From Hafnia alvei (GTDB lineage: Bacteria; Pseudomonadota; Gammaproteobacteria; Enterobacterales; Enterobacteriaceae): a stretch of 64,000 bases of DNA. The stretch spans positions 1,798,001-1,862,000 of the forward strand of contig NZ_OZ061315.1 of assembly GCF_964063325.1 (NCBI RefSeq), written 5' to 3'. Below are positions 52,162 through 60,970 of this stretch, piece by piece (the stretch's first letter is position 1; each line of letters starts with the position of its first letter). Both the position numbers and the translations under genes were made by a program. The notes beneath the pieces are model-generated. The model did no database searches and was not told the origin of the DNA. It worked only from the letters and a program-made list of their open reading frames with translations.

Positions 52162-53288
52162 AATTCCCGCCAGAATACCCCGATTATATCACTCCTGGGC
52201 CTATTGGTTGGCGACGATGGGGCATATTGCTCGCTGCTATTTGGTTAATCGGTTCGTTTCTGGCACTACTTCTACGCTCAACAGAGCAAGCTCCCTCCGG
52301 TTTGGCCTTTTGGTTCTTCATCATAGGTTTTCCTACTTTATTTTGGGCACTTGCACTTGCTATCCGCTACCTACTGCTACAGATTGGATTGAAGAATCGC
52401 AGCAGCTATCAGCAGGTTGTTGAACAAGAGCAAAATGATTGGTGGCAAGAACGTTCTCTAGGTATTGCCATTGAAAAGGTTTACTTAATAGGCCCATTAG
52501 GTGACGAGCAATCGTTATATTCTGGAATAATGACAGGGGGAACACCTCCTCCCAATAATCCAACGTTGTTATCTCTACGTTATCCACTGTTATTAAATAT
52601 GCCAATGGTACGAGAACAGGGTTTAGCACGCCATTTGGCTCAGCAGTTGATTAATAGTCCAGAAATAAAATCACGATGGCAAAGCCTTGCTTATGTTAGT
52701 TGGTTCGGCGATGAGGCAAGTTTTCAGGTATTTATTGAGACAATAAAGTCTGCGGTCAATAATATTTCATTTGTACGATTAGATTTAAAGTGCATTGATG
52801 ATATAGACCACGTTATTGATGTTTTCCAGCAGAGTGTCGATGCTAATAAATGGATGCTTTGTGCAGGCACTTATAGTTTATCTCAATCTGCTGACGCTAT
52901 TCCTGCGGGAGAGGCTGGTTTTGCTTGGATAGCGAGCCAAGCAGGTAAAGCCCTATTACATCGTGCTGAGGAAATCGATGTTGCATCGGATGTAGAGGCT
53001 GGTATAGCTGCTCGTCACCTAGAACGCTATGCCCATTTGGATGATATGCCAGAATGTTGCCTCGCGATGGACCAGAAAAGTATGGCTGAATTTCAGCCTG
53101 GAGGATGGTCGGCCATTGAACATATTCTTACCCCTTATTGGGGGGCGCTAGGTGAAATATCTCCTTATATAGCGATATCAATGTCGCTTCTTCACACGCT
53201 AGATATACAGCAGCCTTGTGGCTGGATGAGTCAGTGTACAGAAAATAAAATGGTTATTGGAGTGACCGTTCCTTATGGCAACCGATAA
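52158..53288 (+). CDS. T6SS-linked membrane protein of unknown function
   Basis: 376 residues: two N-terminal membrane helices (WGILLAAIWLIGSFLALLL about 24-42; FWFFIIGFPTLFWALALAI about 53-71) followed by a large soluble domain without a motif I recognise. It is translationally coupled to PAAR upstream and overlaps tssM by 14 bases downstream. Proteins of this type occur before tssM in related enterobacterial clusters as I recall, so a structural or accessory role is as likely as immunity. The gene is AT-rich like the effector cassette. Confidence 0.6.
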   Translation: MKFPPEYPDYITPGPIGWRRWGILLAAIWLIGSFLALLLRSTEQAPSGLAFWFFIIGFPTLFWALALAIRYLLLQIGLKNRSSYQQVVEQEQNDWWQERSLGIAIEKVYLIGPLGDEQSLYSGIMTGGTPPPNNPTLLSLRYPLLLNMPMVREQGLARHLAQQLINSPEIKSRWQSLAYVSWFGDEASFQVFIETIKSAVNNISFVRLDLKCIDDIDHVIDVFQQSVDANKWMLCAGTYSLSQSADAIPAGEAGFAWIASQAGKALLHRAEEIDVASDVEAGIAARHLERYAHLDDMPECCLAMDQKSMAEFQPGGWSAIEHILTPYWGALGEISPYIAISMSLLHTLDIQQPCGWMSQCTENKMVIGVTVPYGNR

Positions 53289-56200
53289 AAAAGATAATCC
53301 GAGCTCGTTGGTGCGTTTAGTTATAGGTTATTTAATCGTTATTTTCCTATTAGTGGTTATTGGCATCTTTCTATATTTATTTGTTGGACCCTATTTTAAA
53401 TTTCCAGAATTATCTTTGCCAACGTTATTATTATGGGGTGTAGGGTGCTGGTTTATACTGAGTTGGTTTTGTCCCTTGTTTATTTTTATTTGGGATAAGC
53501 TTGCCCGTTCGCGTGTTTTGTCAGATATAAAAACGAAAAAAAGTGTAGAGACAAAAAAAGAGGGTGATTGGGTGCAACTCATCACCCACCTCCGCGCCCG
53601 CCACGGCCTCCTATGGCGCAATAAAATTCGCATCCTGCTAGTCGTTGGCGAAAACACGGCGGCGGAAGCTATCGCGCCGGGGTTAACCACCCAGCAATGG
53701 CTGGAGGGGCAGGGCACATTATTGCTGTGGGGCGGTGGTGTGCAGGCGGAGCCGGATGAGGCGTGGCTGTTGGGGCTGCGTAAGCTGCGCCGTCGCCGTC
53801 CGTTGGATGGCGTGGTGTGGGTGATGAATGAGCAGCAGAGCGCGCAGGCTGGCGTTATCGATCAGGGCTGCCGTCAGCTGCAAAAACGTGGGCAGATTTT
53901 AAAGCAGCAGGCACCGGTTTATCTGTGGCAGGTGTGTGACAGCGCGTGGCAGCAGGACGACCGGATTACCCAGCCGGTGGGGTGTTTGTTCCCCGAGAAA
54001 AACTCGCCGGAGAAACTGGCCGCCAGTTTACAGAAGCTGGTCGCGCCGCTGCGTCAGCGCGGTATGACGCAGGTGTTGTTGAAAAACAGCCATGACTTTT
54101 TATTACGTTTGGCAAATCGTTTAGAGCGTAAGGGCATCGCTCATTGGCAGCAGGCGCTAACGCCGATGCTGCGCGAATATGCGTCGGCGCTGTCGCTGCG
54201 TGGGCTAATGTTCAGTTTGCCGCTGGCGGCCAAATCCGGCGTTGCTCAGCACGGCTGGCTGCCGGATGCGGCTTGGCAGGGCGTGTTGAACGATCGCGCA
54301 GTGCGTGGCCGTCGGGTCGGGTTCTCTTGGGAGCAGAGCGCTTATTATGCCGTGATGGCGCTGGCGCTGCTGTGGTTCGCGGGCAGTATTCTGTCGTTTT
54401 TCACCAATCGTTCACAGATTGCCACGGTGCGCGATCAGGTTGATTTGCTGAATAAATCCAATGCTAAACCGATGGAACAGCTGGTTGCGCTACAGCTGTT
54501 TGGCAATACGCTCGGTCAGCTGCAGTATCGGGCCGCGCATACGGTGCCGTGGTATCAACAGTTTGGATTAAGCCAAAATGACGCGCTAGAAGGCGCGCTG
54601 TGGCCACATTACGACGCGGCCAGTCTGCGGTTGATTCGCGAGCAGGCCGCCGCCGAGCTGCATCGTAACCTGAGTGAAATGGCCGCGCTGCCGCCCGATA
54701 GCCCTAAGCGCGCCAAGCTGGCACGCGCCGGATACGACAGCCTGAAAGCCTATTTGATGATGGCGAATCCAGACAAAGCCGATGCCGAATTTCTTACCCG
54801 CGTGCTGAGCGCCAATGAGCCAACGCGCACCGGCGTTGCCCCTGGCCTGTGGCGGGGAATTGCGCCAAGCCTGTGGACGTTTTATGCCGAAAATCTACCC
54901 GCTCATCCTGAGTGGCGGATTAAGCCTGATACCGCGCTGGTGGCGCAGGTTCGGCAGGTGTTGCTCAATCAGATTGGGCAGCGTAACGCCGAAGCCACGC
55001 TGTATCAAAACATGTTGCAGTCCGTCGCGCAAAACTACGCGGATATGGGGCTGGCGCAGATGGTGGGTGATACCGATGCGCAGTCGCTGTTTACCACCGA
55101 TCAGGTGGTGCCGGGGATGTTTACGCGCCAGGCGTGGGACGGTCAGGTGCAGAAAGCCATCGACGATGCGGTGTCGTCGCGGCGTGAAGAGATCGACTGG
55201 GTGCTGAGCGATAACAAACATCCCGCTTCGGCGGATGTCTCTCCTGACGCGCTCAAAGCGCGCCTCACCGAGCGTTACTTCACCGATTTCAGCGGCGCGT
55301 GGCTGGATTTCTTAAACAGCCTGCACTGGAAGAAAGCGCAGAATTTATCTGATGTGACCGACCAACTTACTCTGATGAGCGATGTGCGCCAGTCTCCGCT
55401 GATTGCGTTGCTGAATACGTTGGCTTATCAGGGGCAAACCGGACAGCGCGGCGAAGCGCTATCGGATTCGTTAATGAAATCGGCGCAAAACCTGCTGCAT
55501 AAAGAGAAAGCGCCGGTGATCGATCAGCGCGTCAGCGGGCCGACGGGGCCGCTGGATAGCACCTTCGGGCCTTTGCTTTCGTTGATGGGCAAGGGCGCTA
55601 CCACGAACGGCGTGATGAATGCTGATAGTTCGCTGAGCCTACAAACCTTTTTAACTCGCGTTACGCGGGTGCGACTGAAGCTGCAACAGGTGGCGAACGC
55701 GTCCGATCCGCAGCAGATGACGCAGCAAATGGCGCAGACGGTGTTTCAAGGTAAAACGGTCGATCTGACGGAAACGCAGGATTACGGCAGCCTGATGGCG
55801 GCCAGTCTGGGCGAAGAGTGGAGCGGTTTTGGCCGTGAAATGTTTGTGCAGCCGCTGACTCAGGCTTGGCAAACGGTGCTGCAACCTTCTGCCGCCAGCC
55901 TAAATACCCAATGGCAAACCTCGATTGTGGCGAACTGGAACAGCGCCTTTGCTGGACGCTATCCGTTTGCCAATAGTGGTAACGACGCTTCTCTGCCGAT
56001 GCTTGGCCAGTTTATTCGCGCGAACTCTGGGCGAATCGAACAGTTCCTCACGCGTCAGCTGGCGGGCGTGCTGCACAAAGAGGGCAACACGTGGGTGCCG
56101 GATCAAATCAACAGTCAGGGGCTTCAGTTTAATCCTGAGTTTTTACAGGCCATCAACCAGCTAAGCCAGCTGGCAGACGTGCTGTTCACCGACGGCAGCC

Positions 56201-56652
56201 AAGGCGTGCACTTTGAGCTGCGCGCCCAGCCTGCCCGCAACGTGGTGGAAACCAATCTGGCTATTGACGGCCAACGTCTGCGCTATTTCAACCAAATGGA
56301 AAGCTGGCAGAGTTTCAATTGGCCGGGCGCCACCTACCAGCCGGGCGTGATGCTGACGTGGACCAGCGTTAACGGCGGCGCTCGCCTGTTCGGCGACTAT
56401 CAGGGCAGTTGGGGGCTAATCCATTGGCTAGAAAAAGCCAAAGTCACCAAGCTGGATGAAAGCAGCTATCGCTTAGCGCTGGATACGCCGGACGGCCTCA
56501 CGCTGTCGTGGATCCTGCGCACTCAACTGGGCAGCGGCCCGCTGGCATTGCTTAAACTGCGTGGGTTTAGTTTGCCGAGCAAAATTTTTGTGGTGAACGC
56601 GGGCGCGTCAGACGCGATGGTCAGTAATAACAGCGTGTTGGGGGAGGAGTAA
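53275..56652 (+). CDS. tssM: T6SS membrane complex protein, IcmF family
   Basis: A 1125-residue TssM: two N-terminal helices (about residues 12-36 and 48-72), a cytoplasmic region, a third helix at about 360-378 (YYAVMALALLWFAGSIL) and a long periplasmic part with the IcmF-related C-terminal region (LTLSWILRTQLGSGPLALLKL). The usual Walker A glycine-lysine loop is not visible; that segment reads LLVVGENTAAEAIAPG. The first about 300 bases are AT-rich and the remainder GC-rich, an abrupt composition change near 53570. Confidence 0.9.
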   Translation: MATDKKDNPSSLVRLVIGYLIVIFLLVVIGIFLYLFVGPYFKFPELSLPTLLLWGVGCWFILSWFCPLFIFIWDKLARSRVLSDIKTKKSVETKKEGDWVQLITHLRARHGLLWRNKIRILLVVGENTAAEAIAPGLTTQQWLEGQGTLLLWGGGVQAEPDEAWLLGLRKLRRRRPLDGVVWVMNEQQSAQAGVIDQGCRQLQKRGQILKQQAPVYLWQVCDSAWQQDDRITQPVGCLFPEKNSPEKLAASLQKLVAPLRQRGMTQVLLKNSHDFLLRLANRLERKGIAHWQQALTPMLREYASALSLRGLMFSLPLAAKSGVAQHGWLPDAAWQGVLNDRAVRGRRVGFSWEQSAYYAVMALALLWFAGSILSFFTNRSQIATVRDQVDLLNKSNAKPMEQLVALQLFGNTLGQLQYRAAHTVPWYQQFGLSQNDALEGALWPHYDAASLRLIREQAAAELHRNLSEMAALPPDSPKRAKLARAGYDSLKAYLMMANPDKADAEFLTRVLSANEPTRTGVAPGLWRGIAPSLWTFYAENLPAHPEWRIKPDTALVAQVRQVLLNQIGQRNAEATLYQNMLQSVAQNYADMGLAQMVGDTDAQSLFTTDQVVPGMFTRQAWDGQVQKAIDDAVSSRREEIDWVLSDNKHPASADVSPDALKARLTERYFTDFSGAWLDFLNSLHWKKAQNLSDVTDQLTLMSDVRQSPLIALLNTLAYQGQTGQRGEALSDSLMKSAQNLLHKEKAPVIDQRVSGPTGPLDSTFGPLLSLMGKGATTNGVMNADSSLSLQTFLTRVTRVRLKLQQVANASDPQQMTQQMAQTVFQGKTVDLTETQDYGSLMAASLGEEWSGFGREMFVQPLTQAWQTVLQPSAASLNTQWQTSIVANWNSAFAGRYPFANSGNDASLPMLGQFIRANSGRIEQFLTRQLAGVLHKEGNTWVPDQINSQGLQFNPEFLQAINQLSQLADVLFTDGSQGVHFELRAQPARNVVETNLAIDGQRLRYFNQMESWQSFNWPGATYQPGVMLTWTSVNGGARLFGDYQGSWGLIHWLEKAKVTKLDESSYRLALDTPDGLTLSWILRTQLGSGPLALLKLRGFSLPSKIFVVNAGASDAMVSNNSVLGEE

Positions 56653-56770
56653 TTTAGAGTGGTGTTTGTCAGGTGGAGAATAGAAAAAGAATAAATACAG
56701 CTCGTGAAGATGATAGAGAAGACTACTCACGTAAAATCGAATAGGAACAAGGTTAGAAATTTTATTGCTG

Positions 56771-57037
56771 ATGTCAGATTATTTTCATCCATCTAGTCTT
56801 CTGGATTTTTACGATATGTTTTTGGGGAAAGATTGGTAAGACCCTGACTATTATAAAACATCTCCAGTGAAAGCCACTCAAAGTCCAGACAAGCCAGTAT
56901 ATAAAGCAGATCCTAAAAGTAGAGGTTATTTACCAATCGATATTTTATGGAGGAATATATTGCTGTTTTTATTGATAGTAACTTGCAAGTATAGCGCCGG
57001 AATAGTGTGTTTGGTTATGATCAAAATTCGCGACTAG
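56771..57037 (+). pseudogene. Small T6SS-region membrane protein, interrupted
   Basis: From ATG 56771 the frame reads MSDYFHPSSLLDFYDMFLGK, then a TAA at 56837-56839 (codon 23), then 65 further open codons ending at 57035-57037. The second part includes DPDYYKTSPVKATQSPDKPVY and a membrane helix (DILWRNILLFLLIVTCKYSA). Continuous sense on both sides of one stop suggests a recent nonsense change or a remnant of a longer gene. The rest of the 56653-57124 gap shows nothing else. Confidence 0.45.
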
Positions 57038-57124
57038 AAAACACTAGCTTACTAGAAACTAGAAAGGATCGTGACTTAAAGTGTGAGCCGCAATAAAAAA
57101 TTGAAGATATAATTTGAGCTGTTT

Positions 57125-58105
57125 ATGAGTAAAAATAGATATTTCGATGAGTTTACTGATTATGATAGTTTAAAAAATCAATATTTATCATTGAAAATAA
57201 AAATAGATGTCAGCAATGAGATGATTTGTGAATATCCAAGTTGTCAAAAAAAACTTCAATCTGAAATTAAAGACTGTGAAAATAGAATTGCTGAACTTGA
57301 AGCAATTTTAGAAAATGAGCCAGTCAAACCCATATTACCACCAACAAGTTCTTTGATTAAGCTTAGTGGTATTATAGATGAAATTAGTATCATTAAGGTT
57401 GTGGGTTATTTTCAAGAGCGAGAATATGATCCGGAAGCATTTGCAAAGCATGAAGAGAGTGAACAGGTCGGTGCCTTGGTTTTAGCTATGATCGGTAATA
57501 CTGCAGGTTCTGCGGTAACATCACAAAGTTCTGTAAGAGTGAAAAGCTACTGTGATTTCGTCCGCGGTAGGATTAATGGTAAGCCCTTTTACGGTTGGTT
57601 AGGAAAAACCTATATTCAAGCTGGTGATTATGTCGAAATGGCCGCAATGGAAAAAAATGAGGAATATGTAATTTATGCTGTAACTCATCCGGATAGAAGA
57701 ACTATCAGTGTCACACCCAACTGTGATCAGGGACTAAATGGCTACATTAGAAGTTGTCGACTGTATTTGCAGTTTATTATCATTTTTTTTATCCTTCTAT
57801 TTTTAATACCATTAGCTTGGCATGGCGACCTAACATTAAGAATGCTGATGTATATTGGATTATTTGGGGTTCTAGCTGAACCAATAATCTATTTTATTAG
57901 TGATAGATTGGAAAGAAAAAACCCGAAACAGAATTATGTCCTAGCGGGGTTGATATTTGAGGCTTTAGGTTTCAAGAACCCGACAGAAGTGGACTTAATT
58001 AAAATTACTAAGAAAAAATTGAAGTCTAAGAATATTATGATTAAGAAAAATGATCCCACTTGGCCGGACAGGGCGTGTACCGTCAATTATTATTACTACT
58101 ACTGA
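57125..58105 (+). CDS. T6SS-linked paralogue family with poly-Tyr C-terminus, copy A
   Basis: A 326-residue protein, function unknown. The N-terminus is predicted coiled coil (about residues 12-72), then a proline linker (about 75-86). A conserved core follows (VVGYFQEREYDPEAFAKH, a Gly/Ala-rich GALVLAMIGNTAGSAVTSQ, FVRGRINGKPFYGWLGKT). Two membrane helices (about 214-235 and 240-262) precede a basic cytosolic end finishing CTVNYYYYY. It lies between tssM and tssA with two intact paralogues and a broken one. It could be an effector, an immunity protein or a membrane accessory of the T6SS. Confidence 0.7.
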   Translation: MSKNRYFDEFTDYDSLKNQYLSLKIKIDVSNEMICEYPSCQKKLQSEIKDCENRIAELEAILENEPVKPILPPTSSLIKLSGIIDEISIIKVVGYFQEREYDPEAFAKHEESEQVGALVLAMIGNTAGSAVTSQSSVRVKSYCDFVRGRINGKPFYGWLGKTYIQAGDYVEMAAMEKNEEYVIYAVTHPDRRTISVTPNCDQGLNGYIRSCRLYLQFIIIFFILLFLIPLAWHGDLTLRMLMYIGLFGVLAEPIIYFISDRLERKNPKQNYVLAGLIFEALGFKNPTEVDLIKITKKKLKSKNIMIKKNDPTWPDRACTVNYYYYY

Positions 58106-58142
58106 TTTTTAAAATATGAGTATTTTTAGGATAAGCACTAGC

Positions 58143-58365
58143 ATGAGTCTTGGTAGGAAATTTGCTAATTATATTAACTTCGAAGATTTGGAGTTACAAC
58201 TTAGTGGACTGCATATTTATATTGGCGTAAAAAAAGAATTAAAAGAGTGCCAGAAGAGCGTAAAGAAATTGAAGTATAGATCGAAAAAATATTAAAATAA
58301 GACATTCGAGTGGTTGAGGGTTTAATTGCCACTAGACCCCTTGCTCCATGGTTGCCTCCTCGAAA
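58143..58365 (+). pseudogene. Paralogue family, broken copy
   Basis: The start (ATG 58143) and about 220 bases parallel copy B. A 4-base loss relative to it (GTAAAAAAAG versus GTAAAGAAAAAAAG) shifts the frame and stops follow. Homology ends near 58365, right after the segment equivalent to LPPRK, where unrelated sequence begins. The upstream bases TAGGAT-A--ACTAGC are shared with copy C, so the leader was duplicated too. Confidence 0.75.
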
Positions 58366-58414
58366 GAGTATTGCTAGCCAAGAGGATTCAGTGGTTATTA
58401 CGGCAAAGACATAA

Positions 58415-58695
58415 TTGCGTTTGGAATGTGGCGTGGCATCTATTTCTATGAAAGACGGTAATATTACCGTTGCGGCGCCGGGAAGTTGGGAAGTCATGTT
58501 TTTAATATTTGCTATTGAACAATATATCGCTATTTTTACAGATAATGATTTACAGAAGTGGTGTCGTTCTGGCGTGTTTGGAAGCGAGTCTGATAATAAT
58601 TTAAAAAGCACTTTTATGATAGTTTCTCAAAGTGAACGAAATAGCATATATGAAGATCAATCAGCAAGACTTGAAGAGTCAATAGGATTAATATT
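58415..58695 (+). pseudogene. VgrG DUF2345-like fragment and adjoining debris
   Basis: The frame LRLECGVASISMKDGNITVAAPGSWEV aligns by pattern with the DUF2345 needle end of VgrG (compare IGCGGAYIRLTPQGEIEIHGP in this window's vgrG). A stop (TAA) lies just upstream in frame. The following about 65 codons are open but unrecognised. It looks like the tail of a former vgrG recombined into the paralogue array. Confidence 0.45.
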
Positions 58696-59679
58696 ATGAG
58701 GTTTAATAAGGAGTTTGATGATTATATTAATTTCGACGATTTAGAATTACAACTTAGTGGACTACATATTGATATTGGTGTAAAGAAAAAAAGAATTAAA
58801 AGAGCACCAGAAGAGCGCAAAGAAATTGAAGCACAGATTGAAAAAATATTAAAAGAAGACATTCCAGCGGTTGAGGCCTTAATTGCCACTAGACCCCCAG
58901 CTCCAGAGTTGCCTCCCCGAAAGCCATTGATGAAGGTAGTTGGTATTGTGGAGGAAATTGATGTTATGAAAGTCGTTGGCTATTTTCAAGAGCGAGAATA
59001 TGATCCGGAAGCATTTGCTAAGCATGAAGAGAATGAACAGGTAGGTGCCTTGATCTTAGCTATGATCGGTAATACTGCAGGTTCTGCGGTAACATCACAA
59101 AGTTCTGTAAGATCGAAAAGCTACTGTGATTTCGTCCGCGGAAGGATAAATGGTAAGCCCTTTTACGGTTGGTTAGGGAAAACCAATATTCAAGTCGGTG
59201 ATTATGTTGAAATGGCCGCAATGGAAAAAGATGGAGGGTATGTAATATATGCTATTGCCCATCCTGAAAGAAGAACCATTAGTGTAACACCTAGGTGTGA
59301 CCAGGGGTTAGATGCATATATAAAAAGCACTAGGCTCTATGTGAGAGTTTTTAACTTTATAGTTGCATTAATAATATTGGTTCCACTAGCAATAGCAGGA
59401 GGATTGACATTGCCAATACTATTTATTTCTTTTATTGTGTATTGGGTTTTGGAGCCAATAATGTATTTTATTAGTTCTAAGCTAGAAAGAAAAAACCCTA
59501 AAAAAAATTATGTTCTTGCAGGATTAATATTTGATACTTTAGGCTTCAAAAATCCGACAGAAGTAGACTTAATTAAAATTACGAAGGAAAAAATAAAGTT
59601 TGAAGAGATACCTGCAAAGAGAAATGACCCCATTTGGCCTGATAAACAATGTACCATAAATTATAATTATTATTATTGA
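58696..59679 (+). CDS. T6SS-linked paralogue family with poly-Tyr C-terminus, copy B
   Basis: 327 residues. The N-terminal coiled coil differs in sequence from copy A (about residues 15-72, KKKRIKRAPEERKEIEAQIE). The Pro-rich linker is APELPPRKP and the core is nearly identical to copies A and C. The two membrane helices are diverged (FIVALIILVPLAIAGGL and following), and the C-terminus is CTINYNYYY. The divergence of ends around a conserved core suggests that coiled coil and membrane parts are the variable, partner-specific regions. Confidence 0.7.
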   Translation: MRFNKEFDDYINFDDLELQLSGLHIDIGVKKKRIKRAPEERKEIEAQIEKILKEDIPAVEALIATRPPAPELPPRKPLMKVVGIVEEIDVMKVVGYFQEREYDPEAFAKHEENEQVGALILAMIGNTAGSAVTSQSSVRSKSYCDFVRGRINGKPFYGWLGKTNIQVGDYVEMAAMEKDGGYVIYAIAHPERRTISVTPRCDQGLDAYIKSTRLYVRVFNFIVALIILVPLAIAGGLTLPILFISFIVYWVLEPIMYFISSKLERKNPKKNYVLAGLIFDTLGFKNPTEVDLIKITKEKIKFEEIPAKRNDPIWPDKQCTINYNYYY

Positions 59680-59716
59680 TTCTTAAATCATAATTATTTT
59701 TAGGATTAATACTAGC

Positions 59717-60700
59717 ATGATCCGCCATAGAAATGTTGATGAGTATATCGACTTTGAAGAAATTGCTTCACGCCGAGAAGATATCGAAACTGAAATTGTA
59801 GTTAAAAATAAAAGAATTGAGCGGGTGCCAGAAGAACGTGAGGAAATTGAAGCGCAGATTGAAAGTTTGTTAAATAAAGATATACCTGATGTGGATGCAT
59901 TGCTCGCCACTGCGCCTCCAGCACCAGAACTACCTCCGCGAAAACGATTGGTGAAGGTGGCTGGTATTGTGGAGGAAATTGATGTTATGAAAGTCGTTGG
60001 CTATTTTCAAGAGCGAGAATATGATCCGGAAGCATTTGCTAAGCATGAAGAGAATGAACAGGTAGGTGCCTTGCTTTTGGCTATGATTGGTAATGCCGCA
60101 GGTTCTGCAGTGACATCCCAAAGTTCTATAAGAATGAGAAGCTATTGTGATTTTATCCGTGGCAAGATAAACGGAAAGCTATTTTATGGCTGGCTAGGGA
60201 AAACTAATATTCAAGTCGGCGATTATGTCGAAATGGCCGCAATGGAAAAAAATGGGGAGTACGTAATTTATGCTGTTACTCATCCAGATAGAAGAACTAT
60301 CAGTGTCACACCCAACTGTGATCAGGGACTAGATGGTTATATTAAAAGTTGTAGGTTGTATGTCAGGTTTGTTATCTCATTTATTATTCTTCTCTTTTTC
60401 ATTCCGCTAGCTTGGAATGGCGCCCTAACCTTAAGAATACTGATGTATATGGTGTTATTTTGGATTGTCGCTGAGCCAATAATTTATTTTATTAGCGATA
60501 GATTGGAAAGAAAAAACCCGAAACAGAATTATGTCCTAGCTGGATTGATATTTGAGGCTTTAGGCTTCAAGGAGCCGACAGAAGTGGACTTAATTAAAAT
60601 AACGAAGAAAAAACTAAAGTCTAAAGAGATGCCTTCGAAGCAAAATGAGCCGGATTGGCCGGATAGGGAATGTACGGTTAATTACTACTATTACTATTAA
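59717..60700 (+). CDS. T6SS-linked paralogue family with poly-Tyr C-terminus, copy C
   Basis: 327 residues. The coiled coil (about 18-72, KNKRIERVPEEREEIEAQIE) and linker resemble copy B. The membrane helices and C-terminal third (FIILLFFIPLAWNGALTLRI, DRLERKNPKQNYVLAGLIFEALGF) resemble copy A. The end is CTVNYYYYY. The switch of similarity within the gene indicates gene conversion among the copies. Unknown function; same considerations as copy A. Confidence 0.7.
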   Translation: MIRHRNVDEYIDFEEIASRREDIETEIVVKNKRIERVPEEREEIEAQIESLLNKDIPDVDALLATAPPAPELPPRKRLVKVAGIVEEIDVMKVVGYFQEREYDPEAFAKHEENEQVGALLLAMIGNAAGSAVTSQSSIRMRSYCDFIRGKINGKLFYGWLGKTNIQVGDYVEMAAMEKNGEYVIYAVTHPDRRTISVTPNCDQGLDGYIKSCRLYVRFVISFIILLFFIPLAWNGALTLRILMYMVLFWIVAEPIIYFISDRLERKNPKQNYVLAGLIFEALGFKEPTEVDLIKITKKKLKSKEMPSKQNEPDWPDRECTVNYYYYY

Positions 60701-60970
60701 TTACTTATAGACTAAAGCCTATTTTTAAACAGAAGATTAAATAGGGGTGTATGTATTCTATATGTTGAAATGGCTATTATTTAATAAAGTGTACCTTGGG
60801 CTGTTAGCTGCTTTTATAGTTCGTTGGTAGTCTGTTTTAATTAGGGGTGGTAATGGTTTGAGACTGGATTAAAGTAAGGCACTCCTCCATTTAATATAAG
60901 TGCTTTAAATTTAACCATAATTTCATTTTTTATTTTTCCTAACTATTATTAGTAAGGGGCGTCCACTGAG

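Noticed and set aside
60761..60830. 22-codon ORF after paralogue copy C
   Set aside because: Short, no ribosome site and no similarity seen; most likely chance.
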